DNA of 64,000 nucleotides from Trissonchulus latispiculum. Its lineage: Eukaryota > Nematoda > Enoplea > Enoplida > Ironidae. Numbering within the stretch: the stretch's first letter is position 1; each line of letters begins with the position of its first letter. Of the stretch, positions 12,185 to 24,800 are shown in pieces. Both the position numbers and the translations under genes were made by a program. The stretch spans positions 86,987 through 150,986 of the forward strand of contig JASAND010004248.1 of NCBI GenBank assembly GCA_030248195.1, written 5' to 3'. The notes beneath the pieces are model-generated. The model was not told the origin of the DNA. It did not search any database and worked only from the letters and a program-made list of their open reading frames with translations.

Positions 12185-13481
12185 TGTCACGGTGCAGTTT
12201 TCCCCCGGTGTAAAATTTCCACCCGGAAAAACTGCAACGGTGTGGATTTTCCCCCGGAAAAATTACACCGGTGTGAATTTTCCGGGAGGGGGAAAATTTT
12301 GCACCAACGCAAAAATAATGCTGATTTCAGTCAATAAATTGAGTTTGCCTCATAATCGAAGCAACTAATTATACTTTGAAGATGGAATATAATTACCATA
12401 ATAAGCCAAAATAATTATTTGTTATAATAGTTCGTCTGAGATACAAAATTAAATCTAAAATTATAATAAATAAAATTTCTTGAAAAATCAAAAATTTTGC
12501 AGGATTAACTAAAATCATTGTTTCATTCAACTGCTTTTTTACATTTTATGTATCTTAATTAAGAAAAATGTTTAACAAATATATATCAACTCTAATCTTT
12601 CTTAGATTTCTAATATTTTGTGATTTTATATCAAAGTAAAAAATATGCATAAATTGAAGCATGGAAATCTTTATCTCCGAGCCCAAACCGTTAAGCAGGA
12701 AAAAATAAGGTACCCAATTGAAAATTTATTTTTTGTTTGTTTCATAGAAACGATATAAAGCAATCAATGCACTCAATAAAGGCTAATAAAGAAATTAAGT
12801 TCAATTTGCTAATTTCTAATCTTATTAGTTTTCTGATATCTTATTTATAAGTAAAAAATAAGAAAAGCTAAAAATATAATTGAAATTTTGGAAATTTTAG
12901 TCTCATTTCAGGTCAATCGTGAAATCTTTTCCTGCGAAAAATGTGCAAGGAAAGCCTACAAAGTTCAAGTTAACGTGGACAATTTAGATTATTGTAATTA
13001 TATAAATGAAATTTCAATTTGCAAACTGAAAATTTTAATTCCAAGTTAATTCCACAAAATTTGAAAAATTTAAAAATAAATTATATTTGTTCAATTTAAA
13101 GATTTCAACTCGAACATTAAATCTCCCATATTTAAGTTATTTATTTTCACTTATAAATGAAAACATAAGATATTAGAAACCTAAGAATGATTGGAAGTTA
13201 TCAGCTATTTAATTATTTCCTTATAAAGGTTTATCAAATGCAAGTAATGAATAATTATTTTGGCGGATTACGCTTATCATATTCAATCTTCAAAGCATAA
13301 TTAGTTGTTTCGATTATGAGCCAAACTCTACTTAAACTGAAATCTGCGTTATTTCTTACATTGGTGCAAAATTTCCCCCGGAAAATTCACACCGGTGTAA
13401 TTTTCCGGGGGGAAAATCCACACCGGTGTAGTTTTTCCGTTGGGAAAATTTTCAAGGGGGGCGGGAAATCACACCGTGACA
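12185..13481. mobile_element. 1.3-kb palindromic TIR element (TGTCACGGTG ends)
   Basis: Ends TGTCACGGTG..CACCGTGACA, flanked by the direct repeat CACGT at 12180-12184 and 13482-13486. Subterminal regions repeat CCCCCGGAAAA and CACCGGTGT. The inversion continues into the AT-rich interior: CATAATCGAAGCAACTAATTA near 12350 is mirrored near 13300. The element is therefore almost one long palindrome with arms of roughly 600 bases and no coding capacity. It is related in ends and internal words to the element at 17473-37785. Confidence 0.85.
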
Positions 13482-13559
13482 CACGTATTCAATAAATTTA
13501 TGTAACTGCTTAGTAAAGCAAATTAATGTTGCTGGCATGAACATTCCTTTGGTTAAAGG

Positions 13560-13800
13560 ATTAAAAATTAATCATCAAAAGAAGCCGTTTTTTAGGTTTT
13601 GAAAAATCATTAGATGCCAGAAACTAGCAGTTCGGTAGAAAATTAGCCGAGACCCAAAACATACTGTATCCCAAATATCAGCTATAAGTTCGTCATGAAT
13701 TGCGATGATAGTTATTCAATTTTTTCGATTTTCAAAATCGTTTGATCATTGCCGTTTTTTCAACTTTGGCCATTACTCGCACGCAACCATAGGTTAACGT
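13560..13800 (+). repeat. Degraded relative of the 58.3-59.6 kb palindrome
   Basis: Carries, in the same order, words found at 58400-58625: ATCAAAAGAAGCCG, GAAAATTAGCC, TATTCAATTTTTTCGATTTT and a CATTACTCGC-like word. Many substitutions separate the copies, so this is an old fragment of that family. Confidence 0.65.
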
Positions 13801-14182
13801 GAGGGGATCAAACCCCCCAACCCGGACAAGAGACGGTGACGAAGAAATGGTCAAAGGATAAGCAAAGATAGACGGAAAAATCTAGTTTCACTCTAAACGT
13901 TTAAACTTTTCATACTTTCAACCATTGCTCTCACATCCTCCTTTAAAAAGCTGTACATTTTGATTGTTTAGAATTTCTTATCGAATTACGGAAGGATTGT
14001 TTTAGTTTCAGAAGCTTTATTTTGAAATGGTTCAATGCTTCATCTTCCGCTGCAGATAAAACTAAAATTTATCCATAGAGTAACCAAAGAAAAATTGCGT
14101 AAGAGTTTTGATTAGTTGCGAAAATAATACACGAAATTAACGAATAAAAATCTAACTCTAAAAATAACTCTAACTCTAACAA

Positions 14183-14467
14183 ATGCATAAAACGGCCACT
14201 TGCAACAAATCGTTCAGTAAAAATAGACTCAACTACTTGCACCGCAAGTGCAAGTTGCAAGTGCAAGTAGCGACAACTTTTATGAAACAAACTCTGACTG
14301 CAAGTGTTAGCCGGCAACTTGCAACTTGCGGACTTGCAACTTGCGGTTTTAGTGCAAGTCCGCAAGTAGCACTTGCAGTTTTATGAAACAGTCAACTTGT
14401 AACTTGCATGTGCAAGTTGCAACTTGCATATGCAAGTTGCAAGTTTTAAGTTTTATGAAATTGGCCC
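14183..14467. mobile_element. Half of a GGGGCC..TTTCATAAAA element
   Basis: Ends in TTTTATGAAATTGGCCCC at 14449-14466, the right terminus of the family. The interior is saturated with CAACTTGCAACTTGC words and has a repeated subterminal TTTTATGAAAC near 14280 and 14380. No matching left terminus was found, so it is truncated or was once joined to the half at 10614. Confidence 0.65.
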
Positions 14468-14638
14468 CTGGAGGAACCACGTTGCGCTCAACACTTTTTC
14501 TCGATCCAGAAATCAGTTTCTCATCTTGCAAAATTCTGATTACTGATCCGAGCGCAGCCTTCAAAATCTACCTTACTGAAAAAGGCCGGTGCTGTTCAGT
14601 GATGGAACTGGGTTACATATGTTTTATCCAGTGACCCG

Positions 14639-15250
14639 GGGGCCAGTTTCATAAAACTTGAAACTGGCAACTTGCATATGCAAGTTGCAACTTGCATGTG
14701 CAAGTTGCAAGAAAAGTGTTTCACAAACCCTCAAGTGGAACTTGCGGACTTGCACTTGAACTGCAAACTGCAAGTCCGCAAGTTGCAAGTTGTACGCTAA
14801 CACTTGCGGCCAGAATCTGTTTCATAAAGATCGTCAATACATGCACTTGCAACTTGCACTTGCGGTGTAAGTGGTTGAGTGAATTTTCACTGAACAAATG
14901 GCACAAAAATTGCTACAACTTATTTTATTTTTAATATTTTTTGGAAAAATTTTATGACAATAGTCTTTGGATTATTGTCGCAACACAGTGTGAATTTCAA
15001 ACAATTTCTTTAATTTTTGTAATCTATTTGATTTTTCAAATATTTTTGGTTAATTTTTTTGATCGGCTACTTGCCAACTTGCACTTGCACTTGTGTTTAC
15101 AAGTTGTCAAGTCTTGCAACTTGCTTAGCTAATTTCCACAAGTAGCAGGAAAAGTTTTATGAAACACTGACAACTTGAAATTGCAGTTCAAATGCAAGTG
15201 CAAGCTCAAGTGCAAGTTCATGTTGCAAGATTTTTTATGAAATTGGCCCC
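14639..15250. mobile_element. Complete GGGGCC..TTTCATAAAA element
   Basis: The 612-bp element has ends GGGGCCAGTTTCATAAAA and TTTTATGAAATTGGCCCC. The 8-bp word GTGACCCG occurs just outside both ends (14631-14638 and 15252-15259, one base of slack on the right), which suggests a hAT-like duplication. The outer thirds are built of ACTTGCA words in both orientations and carry several TTTCATAAA motifs. The middle (14900-15060) is AT-rich and non-repetitive. Confidence 0.8.
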
Positions 15251-15259
15251 GGTGACCCG

Positions 15260-15741
15260 ACAACTCGGTGATCCGCTTTTTCAATACAGAAAATCTTTCA
15301 AAATGTTGTCAATTTTGAAGCTGTTTCTGACGTGCTTCTTCTGTAACGCGTTGGTCATGGCATGATTTATGTACAAAGAAGCGTAATGAGTATTGTGTTG
15401 TCTCCTTATAGACAACATTGTTTATTACTTGACAAACATAAAAGCAAAAGTTTTCAAATCTTTTGGTAACAGGGACAAAACCGGGTCAGTCGAAGCGCTG
15501 TTGATCCCAGTGAACCCCACTCGCCCCAAAAAGTGACCCAACTGACACGATGACCCGGTTCCATGACCGGTGCAATGACTCCTGACCTTAGCTGAGCTTC
15601 ATATTTTATGAGCATCAATTCATTTTGCTTATCCAATAAAACCTAAAAAGTCAGAAGCTTTATGCCAATTCTGTCTTGTTTATTGTCTTGCTAGCTTTGT
15701 CATGTTAATCTTCTATTTGCTACTACTCTGTTACTCTTTAG
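15260..15741. other. Upstream region of the innexin first exon A
   Basis: Non-coding. Several degenerate GTGACCC words (15252-15570) suggest remains of a further repeat. No TATA-type promoter can be assigned. The pyrimidine-rich acceptor ending at 15741 (CTGTTACTCTTTAG) implies an upstream leader exon or spliced-leader addition. Confidence 0.35.
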
Positions 15742-15894
15742 ACTTTGCTGATCGTTCCATGAGAGGCCGAGGAAGGCGGAAGAGTTCGTTCCAGGAAGTT
15801 CCTCCCAAGAAAGCATCGACTGCCTCAGACTTCATATCATCTTTCAGCGAAGGATATCGACCCAGATCTCTAAATCCTCTTGCCCCGGTTGGAG
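15742..15894 (+). CDS. unc-7-like: Innexin alternative first exon A
   Basis: The exon follows the acceptor ACTCTTTAG and starts with 17 untranslated bases. ATG is at 15759. It encodes 45 residues rich in Arg, Lys and Ser ([14 protein letters not shown]..) and ends at GTTGGAG before donor GTAAGG in phase 1. Joining to 39965 gives an in-frame GCA codon. It cannot be spliced in frame to exon B: every acceptor tried there runs into a stop within a few codons. The exon is therefore an alternative to B, not a partner. The coding call rests on phase agreement and codon sense, not on a recognised domain. Confidence 0.65.
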
Positions 15895-18800
15895 GTAAGG
15901 CTTCCGGTAACTGATAATTTATCTAAGTTGGTACGATTATTAATAGCCCGTCCAATCGCTGACTTGAATGAATCAGACTCGGTGAAACCCACTGTATTTT
16001 GCACAATTACATCGAGAAAACGAGGTAAACGCGGGCTAGCACGAAGCACGAGGTAAACGGGATCTACGAAGGATTACAAGCATTAATCATAGAGAAATAA
16101 TGAAAAACGCCTGCCTGCAGTCACTAAGGTAAAGCCTTAGTCCAACACAGGAGATAGCCAATAGGCCAACGTCTAATCGCGCCCACTGGCTCTCTCCTGT
16201 TTCGGACTAAGGCTTTGCTTTAGTGACTGCAGGCTGGCGTTTTCATTATTTCTCGATGAATTTTGCACAATGTTAGTTCATCAAGGTTTTAACCTTACCA
16301 CTTGACTAAATAGATTACTCATAGTTAGATCTTAAAACTGCGAAATACATTCATACCAAACAGTGAGTGTTTAGGGGTATGAAGTAAGGAAATAGTCTGA
16401 TTTGTCCTTGTTAAAGTCAAAAGTCTGCTTCGTGTGAAGCAAACTCAGCTTTTAAGGTGTATCCTTTTCCTCATTGTTTGGTCTTTGGAAAAAATTTCTG
16501 TCAAGGTCCCCAGCCTTGACTTTGGTGGCAGTATTGCCTCGAACTTAGCACAGACTGACTGGGAATTTTTGGCAAAAATTAAACCTTTTTATTAGAAATT
16601 TTGAAACTTGTTAGCTGTCAACCAATTGTTCTTATCTATCTCTCATAATCGCACCTGAAACAGCTGTACTTCTGTCTTAACTGTCACTTTCTGAGAATCG
16701 ACCAAATCGGCTTTTTCATAATTTCTTAAAGGGAGAGAAATGTCCTTGTGTACCAGTCTTCAACCTTTCTTTATAGGCTTTTGTCAACTGCCAAATAGCA
16801 GTAACAATATATATTGTTTTGCTCTTGTTGTGCAAAATAAAGAATTTTGAAAGATTAAACCTAGCAGGCAGTGTCGCCATTTTTCCTCAATAAAGCTTCA
16901 CCTAAAACATCCGCACCCCTTCTTCTAATTTCCTTGGGAAGTAAAGCGCTAGAAATATTTTCTTTCCCACTTCTTCTCTTCGATTTTGTTTTTCGCTGTG
17001 ACTTGCCTTCACCGCTACCTTAAGTTAATGTAATATTAATCTCTTTACTCTACCCGGGCACGTCAGCGAAGAACGTTTAGATGAGCAGCTTTTTTGCTGG
17101 TTTAAATTCACTGATCAACGATTTCTTGGGATCTGAACGGGATATATCTATTCGATCCAAAGTTGAAGAGGAAGAAACAGAACCAGAACTCGACGACAAC
17201 ACTGAGGGCGAAGAACGAAGAAAAAGCTTAGCCTCAGAAAGACGTCGAAGCTACTCCTACTGGTTCCAAGACCCAGCAAAAGCCAAAAAACGACCACACC
17301 TTATCCCCAAAACTATATCATTTAGTCCGGCCGTTGCACGACTGTACGGCTACAAACCCACCCAAGTACCGTCCGAACACTCTCGACCTGTACAGCGAAG
17401 TAAGTGCCTGTTATAGTTGTTTGTAAAAAATACCAGTACTGATATCCAAATGTGTTAAGTCATTATTGTCGGTGTCACAGGGAAAATTTCCCCCGTGAAA
17501 ACATTCCCCCCGGAAAAATTAGGGTACTTTTCCCCCCGGAAAAATTTCACTAGTAATTTCTTTCCCCCGGAAAAATTTCACTAGTAAACTCTTTTCCTCG
17601 GAAAAATTTCAATAGTGGTTTCTTTCCCCCCGGAAAAATTTCCCTAAGCAGAAATTATTTTGCTGGATGTATTAATTTGAGGTATTTTCAACTACCTAAA
17701 CTTTATAGTTTTGCTCCGGATTTTTATGTTAAGTATTTAATTATTGGGTCTTATCTGGATTACCCCGCCACCACTCAAAATCCTTAAAACTTGATCAAAT
17801 GAGCTAAAATTTGGTATGGGTATATGTGTTTTCGACTACGATGAGTTCAAATATCGCAAAATTTTTCGATTTCGCGAAATTACATTTTTTCGATTTCTAA
17901 GGGGGGACCAAGGGAAACCGAAAAATATTTTGTTTTCGATTTCGCTGCAAAGATGTATATAGGGGTTTCCAGGGTCGTAGTCGTAGACTAGCAGATTAAT
18001 CTGGAATCAGTATTCCCAATCAGCCATTCAATAATTTAAACCAAATTTATATAAAACGTAAGCACTAGCTTTTGAGTCTCCGCCCAACTAAAAATGCCAC
18101 ACCAGGGGGCAAACCCCCAACCCCCCAAAAAAAATCGGAAAATTCGAACCCCCCGCCCGGGCAGCGCAAGAACGCCACAGCTCACTATATCTGTGTATCT
18201 CTCTCTATATCGCAATATCACTAAATAAAAAAAATAAGGGAATAGTAAGCAAGAAAAAAAACCACACACGCGCGCGCGACCTATAGCTAAGTGGGGGGGG
18301 GGGGGCGCGGGCGGGGCACCCCCTGGGGCACCCCACCGAGAACCCCGCCTGGGCGGGGTTGTGGGGATCCGTTCTACCCCTCCACTTTTGGGTGTTGGTT
18401 TTGTGTGTGTTTTCGTGTATTGGTTTTTGCCCTATCTGGTATACCTGTGGCAGTGCGGACAGAAGAAGTGGGTGGTATTGGGGGGAAGGAGGGAGGTGGA
18501 GTTGTGGGGGGGTTTATTTAACTGTATAACTGTTTGTCAGTTGGGCCTTCGCCCCCCTAAATTTATATACTTGTTATATTTCATATCTGCTATATTTCCA
18601 TAATACTTGTTGTACGTATTAAATATCTCCACTAGGTTTGTGTATTTTTGGTAGGTAATTACTGAGCTCCTAGGTTAGTTTAGTGTTATTTCTGAGGTGA
18701 GCGGGTGTCACCCACTCACTAGGGCTATTTATTTGGCGAGGCTTCCCCGGCCGGCTCCTGCGCGGTTGGTGTGTTATTCACTTGTGCCACGGTCTCCTCG

Positions 18801-21800
18801 CTTGAGTTGCTCTCGCGGGGTAACGGTACTTTTGTGTTAGGCTAGTTTCACTCTGGTACCGCTACATTAGGCTGCCAGGAGCTCAGGGTGTCAAATTTGG
18901 CCTTGCGGTTTGAATCCCTTCGCTAAAATTTTCAAATTTTTATTTCGGTAAATTTTTGTTAATTTTTCTGTGGGGGTTAAACCCGTGGTAAACCTTTCTT
19001 TTGCCGTTCAATCACTTTTGTCCATTTTTCTACGTACGTATTTTTACCCCCCTCCCCCCTAGGGTCAAAATTTTTAAAATTTTTTCTCTAGGTGTTTGTG
19101 TGTTTATATACGTATAATTGTGTATGCGTGTGGGTTTGACCCAATACCAATTTTAGGCTGCAAATAATTTTTATATCTTTGGGGTGAGCTAGTTTAGGGC
19201 ATTTTTCTCGGGATTTGAGGTAGGAAATAACATCAAATTTTTTGTAGTGTCAAAAATAACTTAATTTTCGTTAATTTGTCATTTTATTGCGATACCTGGT
19301 ATTTTGCCCTGTGTATTTGTGATATTTTGTCAAATTTTGTCTGTTTTCAGGTTATATTTGTATAACCCCCTTTATTTTAGGTTATTTTTGCATAATCCCC
19401 TTATTTTCAGGTCCTGAGTGAGTTTGCTCTATTTAGCAATTGTATTGTGATTTTTGTAGCCGGTATCGCACTAATTTTCATTATACGTATATAACTTGTG
19501 TTTTTTGTGGGGTACCTAGAGGTAAATCCGTTTGTATTTTTGCTTGTGAATAATTTTTTCAGCACTTTTAGTCAAACGGGTTTCACCCAAGAATTTTGAA
19601 AAATGGATTCTGTACGTATGTCCGAAAGATTGAAGGCTAAGAAGGAAAGGAATCAGCCGTATCCTAATCCAAGTTGTTGTAGAGAAAATGCTGGTGGAAC
19701 CATGCGGGGCCTGCACCGAGCGGGTCCGTCCACTTCGGGTGTTCAGGATTCGGCTCTGGAACTCCGCCCGCGGGCCAGTTCGGCGTCGCAGGCGGATTTG
19801 AGGACACGAGGTGCTGGTTTGGGAGACTACAGAAGGGGCGTCGCCCGTTCTGTTGGCGGCAGTTTGTCCGGTTCTGTGCAGGATTTGGAGGATATTGGTC
19901 CGTTGACGGCTGTCACTTCGCAGGAATCCGTCTATGTTTCGGCAGCTTCGAGCATGGAATCTCTGCAAAATGATTCTGCCGACCCCCCTAGCGGTGCAAC
20001 CGCTCGGGCCAGGTCCTTCACTGACCAAACGGTAAGAAACCTGGACTGGAACATGTCTGGCCAACAACAGAGCGGCTCTCCCCAAAGTTTTGGGTCGAGC
20101 CCCGGGGACCAAACGGTAATCGGTCGGGATGAGTTCATGGGGCCGGGTCCGACCCGACCCCATGCAACTCCCGTCGCAAATCTGGAACTCCCCGTGGCCT
20201 CGGCTTCGCCGGACCAACCCTCTGTGTCGGGATTTTCTGGTGCTGCTTCGCAGAATTTCGGGTTGTTGGACTTGGACCTCGACCAGGAATTCACTTTGGG
20301 GACCACAGCATTGGCCAATTTGGTGTTAGAGCCGACAACTGACGAAAGATTGTCGTGGGATCCCGCGTACGATGGCGTTCAGTTGTCGGGGGCTCTAGCA
20401 AATGGTCGATTCGGAACGTCGGCCATCTCTACAGGATTGGGTACGCCGGTAACAACAAGTTATGGAGATATGAGCCAATTCGCGATTCAGTCGCGTTTGC
20501 GCACCACTCACCGAGATTTTTTGCTAACGAACCAACGAAATGAAAACTCATTCATGGTGCGAATGAGTGCGACGGTGCTGAATAGCACTGTGATAAGACC
20601 GGACCTGTTATCTTCACCGGCCAATTTTTCATCGCCGTTGACGCATCGGCCTAACCTTAGGCTGCCTTCGGTTCGCGGTGCGCGAGCCGGAAATCGAGTT
20701 CGCACCGGTGGCCGAAATCTCTTACCTGCCGTTCGGGAACTCGGTGACACCGGTTCCTCGGACTTTTCCGGACCGATTGGTCGGCTTTCATCGCCAGGTG
20801 GTCGAGCGGCGTCGCCGGCTCGGCCCGAGATTCCGACTGTCCCGGTCCTGGGGCATGTCAATGTGCTTCAACTGACCCCAGAAACCGTCCATGTTCTTCA
20901 TGATTACTTGAAATGGTTCAAGTCAATCTCGAAGTTCAAGGGGCGAAAAGGTGGCATTCAGCTGTCGACGTGGCTTCGCATGTTTGAGAACACTTGGTCG
21001 GCAAGCTTGGCCCCAGCCGAGCTAAAGAAGGCTATTCTTTGGTATCTGCTGGAAGATAATGTCAAACAAGATCTCGAGGGTCACACCCTCGAGACCTATG
21101 AAGAGCTGGAGGCGGTTTTGAAGCAGCTTTATGAGCCAGTCGCCAAAACATCCGATCAGTATGCTCGAGAGTTCTTCGAGCGGGCGCAGAAAGCGTCCGA
21201 AACGTGCCATGAGTACCTCATCGAGTTGAGGACGCTCGCCTGTAAAGCTTTTCCCGACGCCGAGCCGAAAGTTCGCGAATTGAAGGTTGTGGATCGCGCG
21301 ACGCGCGGTCTAAAACCTTCGATTCGGGCGAAAGTGGCAAGTTCATTCGCCGACGCGACCTATTGGGCTTATGATCGGCCGAATGACATTTTTATGCGAG
21401 CGGTACGTATACTGCAGTCGGTTGAAGAGGGCGACAGCCAGTCAAAGCCGATGGAATCTGCGATGGCTGTCGGCGATCGGCCTCGGACAACGTCCGTGGA
21501 CCCTGATTGTCCCGACTATGTACGTGATTTGCAGCGACAATTGCAGGATATTCGGAACTCGATTACCCAAGGACAGGCTCAGGCCTCCCGACAGAGGTCC
21601 TTGGATGATGAAATTGCGGCAGCCTGCGAAATTTTGGACGACCCCAGTTTGGAAGACATGGACGAAGAAGATGTCTGCTACCTGGTTGAGCAGCAGGGGT
21701 CGGCTTCTGGCTCGGCCAAAGCCGGCGGAAACCCCGCTAAGTCCATGCACTGTACCTATTGTGCGGAGCCTGGGCATAAGTGGTTGAGTTGTCCGGTGTA

Positions 21801-24800
21801 CGTGAAGGCTGTGCGCTTCTGGGGTGATGACCCTCGCCGACAACAGATGTTGGCGAGCAAGTTATTCGGTAGCTTGCTCATGAAGAATGCGACAGCTAAC
21901 ACTGGAAACACTCAATCTGCCGCCGATGGAAGGACCTACCGAGGAGGTGGTCGAGGTGGTCGTTTCAATTATGGAAGGCGCGGTGGTCAACAAAGAGGTG
22001 GTGCTAATCAGGCGTCTGATGCCGGTGGTGGAAGTAACTCGGCCGGCAACCGACAACAATCATCTGGCAATTCGGGAAACGAATAGCGGGGGCGCGGAAC
22101 CCCCAAAACAAGCCGCAAACCGGAAGTGTAAATATGGTCCAATCGCCAAATGTTGCTAGGCCTCGTCGTTTCTCGAACTCGGGGCATGGACCGGGATCCT
22201 CGGGATCTCGCCTCGGGCAAAATGGAAAGTCAGATGGTTCTGTTGCGAGATATGGGAGCGTGAATATGATGTCGATGAGAGAAGCTATGAAAATACCGGA
22301 TAAATATTTTCAGCCGCCGAGATGGCGATGTCTAATTGGTTTTCCCGAGTCGAAATGTGAACATTTGTGCTGTATAGCGACAAATGGTCGGCGACCTCAA
22401 CGTAATGAGGCGCCTGCTCGGCAATGGCGTCAACGAAGGCCCGACAAAAGGTCGAATAAGGGCAAGGAAAACCAAAATAACCAAGCCGCCGATCAGGTGG
22501 TGCCTGTTGTCGGCGAGGAAGGATCGGCACAGCCGTCCAAAAATTCGGTGGCGACGCAAGCCATCACTGTCGCCGATGGCTTGTCGATTCGGGAAGCTGC
22601 GACTAAGGTCTGCAATCCGGAACCTGGTCCATCTGGGACTCGTGCTTCGGGCTCGGGTTCGACCCGGGCTTCTAGCACGAGCCCCGGGGACGGCCATGAT
22701 GATGAGTCCAGTTCTCCGGCGACTAAAAAGTCCGACGAAAATGCCGATAGTCGGGATTTTCCGACAGAAAATCGCGACACTCCGACTGTACCCAAGCTGA
22801 AACTTCAGCGGTCGGCCGACAACACGTGGAAAGCGCCCCGAAACGCGGTTTCACCGCGAAAATCCAATGTTTCGGTGGATGTTCCGACATTCAACCGCTA
22901 TAATCCGTTGGATTTGTCTTCGGTCGACGCGGATATGTTGGAGGCCTATTGGGACCGCGTGGCTCGAGCACAGGATGAATTCGGCTTGGAGGAGGAAAAG
23001 TTGGAGCAGGCTATAGCGAAGCAGCACAAGAAGGTGGCTTCGTCGGCGAAGAGAGTCGTCGAGAAAATGGAGGACTTTGAGGAGGTTCTGAGAGCTTTCA
23101 CGAAGAAATATCGCTCGGAAGATGCGGCGATGCTTGTCGAACAGGCATCTGCAGCCGCCGAATCTATGGACAGGTTGGATCAACCGTCGACCTCGAAAGA
23201 GGCTAGCGACCCCGATGAGTCGGATGCTTCGGCTAAGGTCGCGAAAGGCGGTATCCGTGACACGGTCCGCGAGGTTATGGAGGGTGAATGTGTGTTTTTT
23301 GTGTCGAATGGAGCCTCTGTTTCTTTGAAACATACACCATATGTGCTGGTACGTATAAATGAGGTCACTGCCCTTGGCCTTGTCGACACTGGAGCCTCTG
23401 TCTCCTTGGTCTCCAAGGAATTTTACGAGCGAGTAAAGGGTCATGCGGTGACACCGATGACAGAAGCTCCTATGCCGTCTATTGCTGCAGCGGGTGAGGG
23501 TAACACCCTTACCATTCTCGGTCAATGTGAGCTGTCAATGCGTTTTGTATCCGGTTATGGCTATGTTCCGGAAAACCTGACACACCGATTCTATGTTGTT
23601 CCTGAGCTGTTGCAAGAAATGTTGATTGGATTTGATTTCTTGCATGATTTGGGCTTCTCACTGAATCCAAAACGCGGTTTTATGGATTACAGTGGTGGAC
23701 GTATACTGTTTTTGAACAGTGCCGAGCTGCAGGGGATAGCTTGTGTTTACAATATTCCTCTTGCTGCGTCTGTTAATTTGTGTATTCGGGAGCGAGTCCG
23801 TGTACTCCCGAACAGGGAAAAGGATGTCCCTGTAAAGGCTGTCATGCCGGGCGGTGTCACCGTCCCAGAACGCCAATTCATGCTTTTTGAGGCTGAACCC
23901 GAGGTTATGGAAACTCACGGAGTGTTCCCGCAGGCTGGGGTCCTCGTTGTGACCCAAAAAGTCGCTTACATTCGTGTCTACAATGGAAGTGACCGGATTG
24001 TTGATCTCCCCAAAGGTGCTTTGATGGGAGAAGCCTGCCCTGTGGTTCAGGTCAAAGAAGCTGAAAGGCCAACATCCTATGTAATGGAGGCGGGTGTTGA
24101 CCTGCAGATGATCCATTACAACCTCAATAGATGGTTTGGGCATCCGGCTACCCATTCGCTTTGGGCGGATGAGGTCGGCGATAGTGTAAGCCGACTGCAC
24201 AAGTTGCATCCCGGATTTTATCCTTTGGATTTGCCCTTGAAGACCTCTGTGGTTGAGGTAGACGCTGTGATTGCTCGGCCGCCCAAACGGGTGATTACCC
24301 ATGCTATTCAGGAACCGAAACATAGGACGGAGATCCACAGTCCTCCGGGTTCTGATGCGGATAAGGACCTGGAAATGCCGATGGAAGAGGCCAGTGGTGG
24401 TCATTTCTACTCTGCTGAGGATAGGGGGCCACGCCCCGATCCTACAGAGGAAGAAAAGCTGAAGGACATCGAGTCAAATGTCGATTTCGATCGTATGGAC
24501 TGTCCAGACGACATCAAGCAGGAGTTTAAGAAGATGCTGCTCGAGTATTATGATGTCGTGGCTCGGCCTGGAAATCCTGGACGGACAAAAATCGATCAGC
24601 ACTTGATCGATACAGGCAAGGACGGACCTCTGAAAAGCCGAGCTTATCGGATGAACCCTAAGCAGAAGGCTGAGGTCGAGAAGCACATCAATTCGATGCT
24701 CAAGGAAGGGGTATGTGAGCCCTCGACCAGTCCGTGGTCATTTCCCTGCATTTTAGTCGGTAAGAAGGATGGTACGACCAGACTTGTTATCGACTATCGC

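Noticed and set aside
18291..18521. Gly/Trp-rich ORFs in the GC-rich stretch before the 5' LTR
   Set aside because: Low-complexity G-run translation with no conservation signal.
22493..23525. Long minus-strand ORFs opposite pol
   Set aside because: Antisense to strongly supported retrotransposon coding sequence; the CpG-rich codon pattern leaves the reverse frames open.
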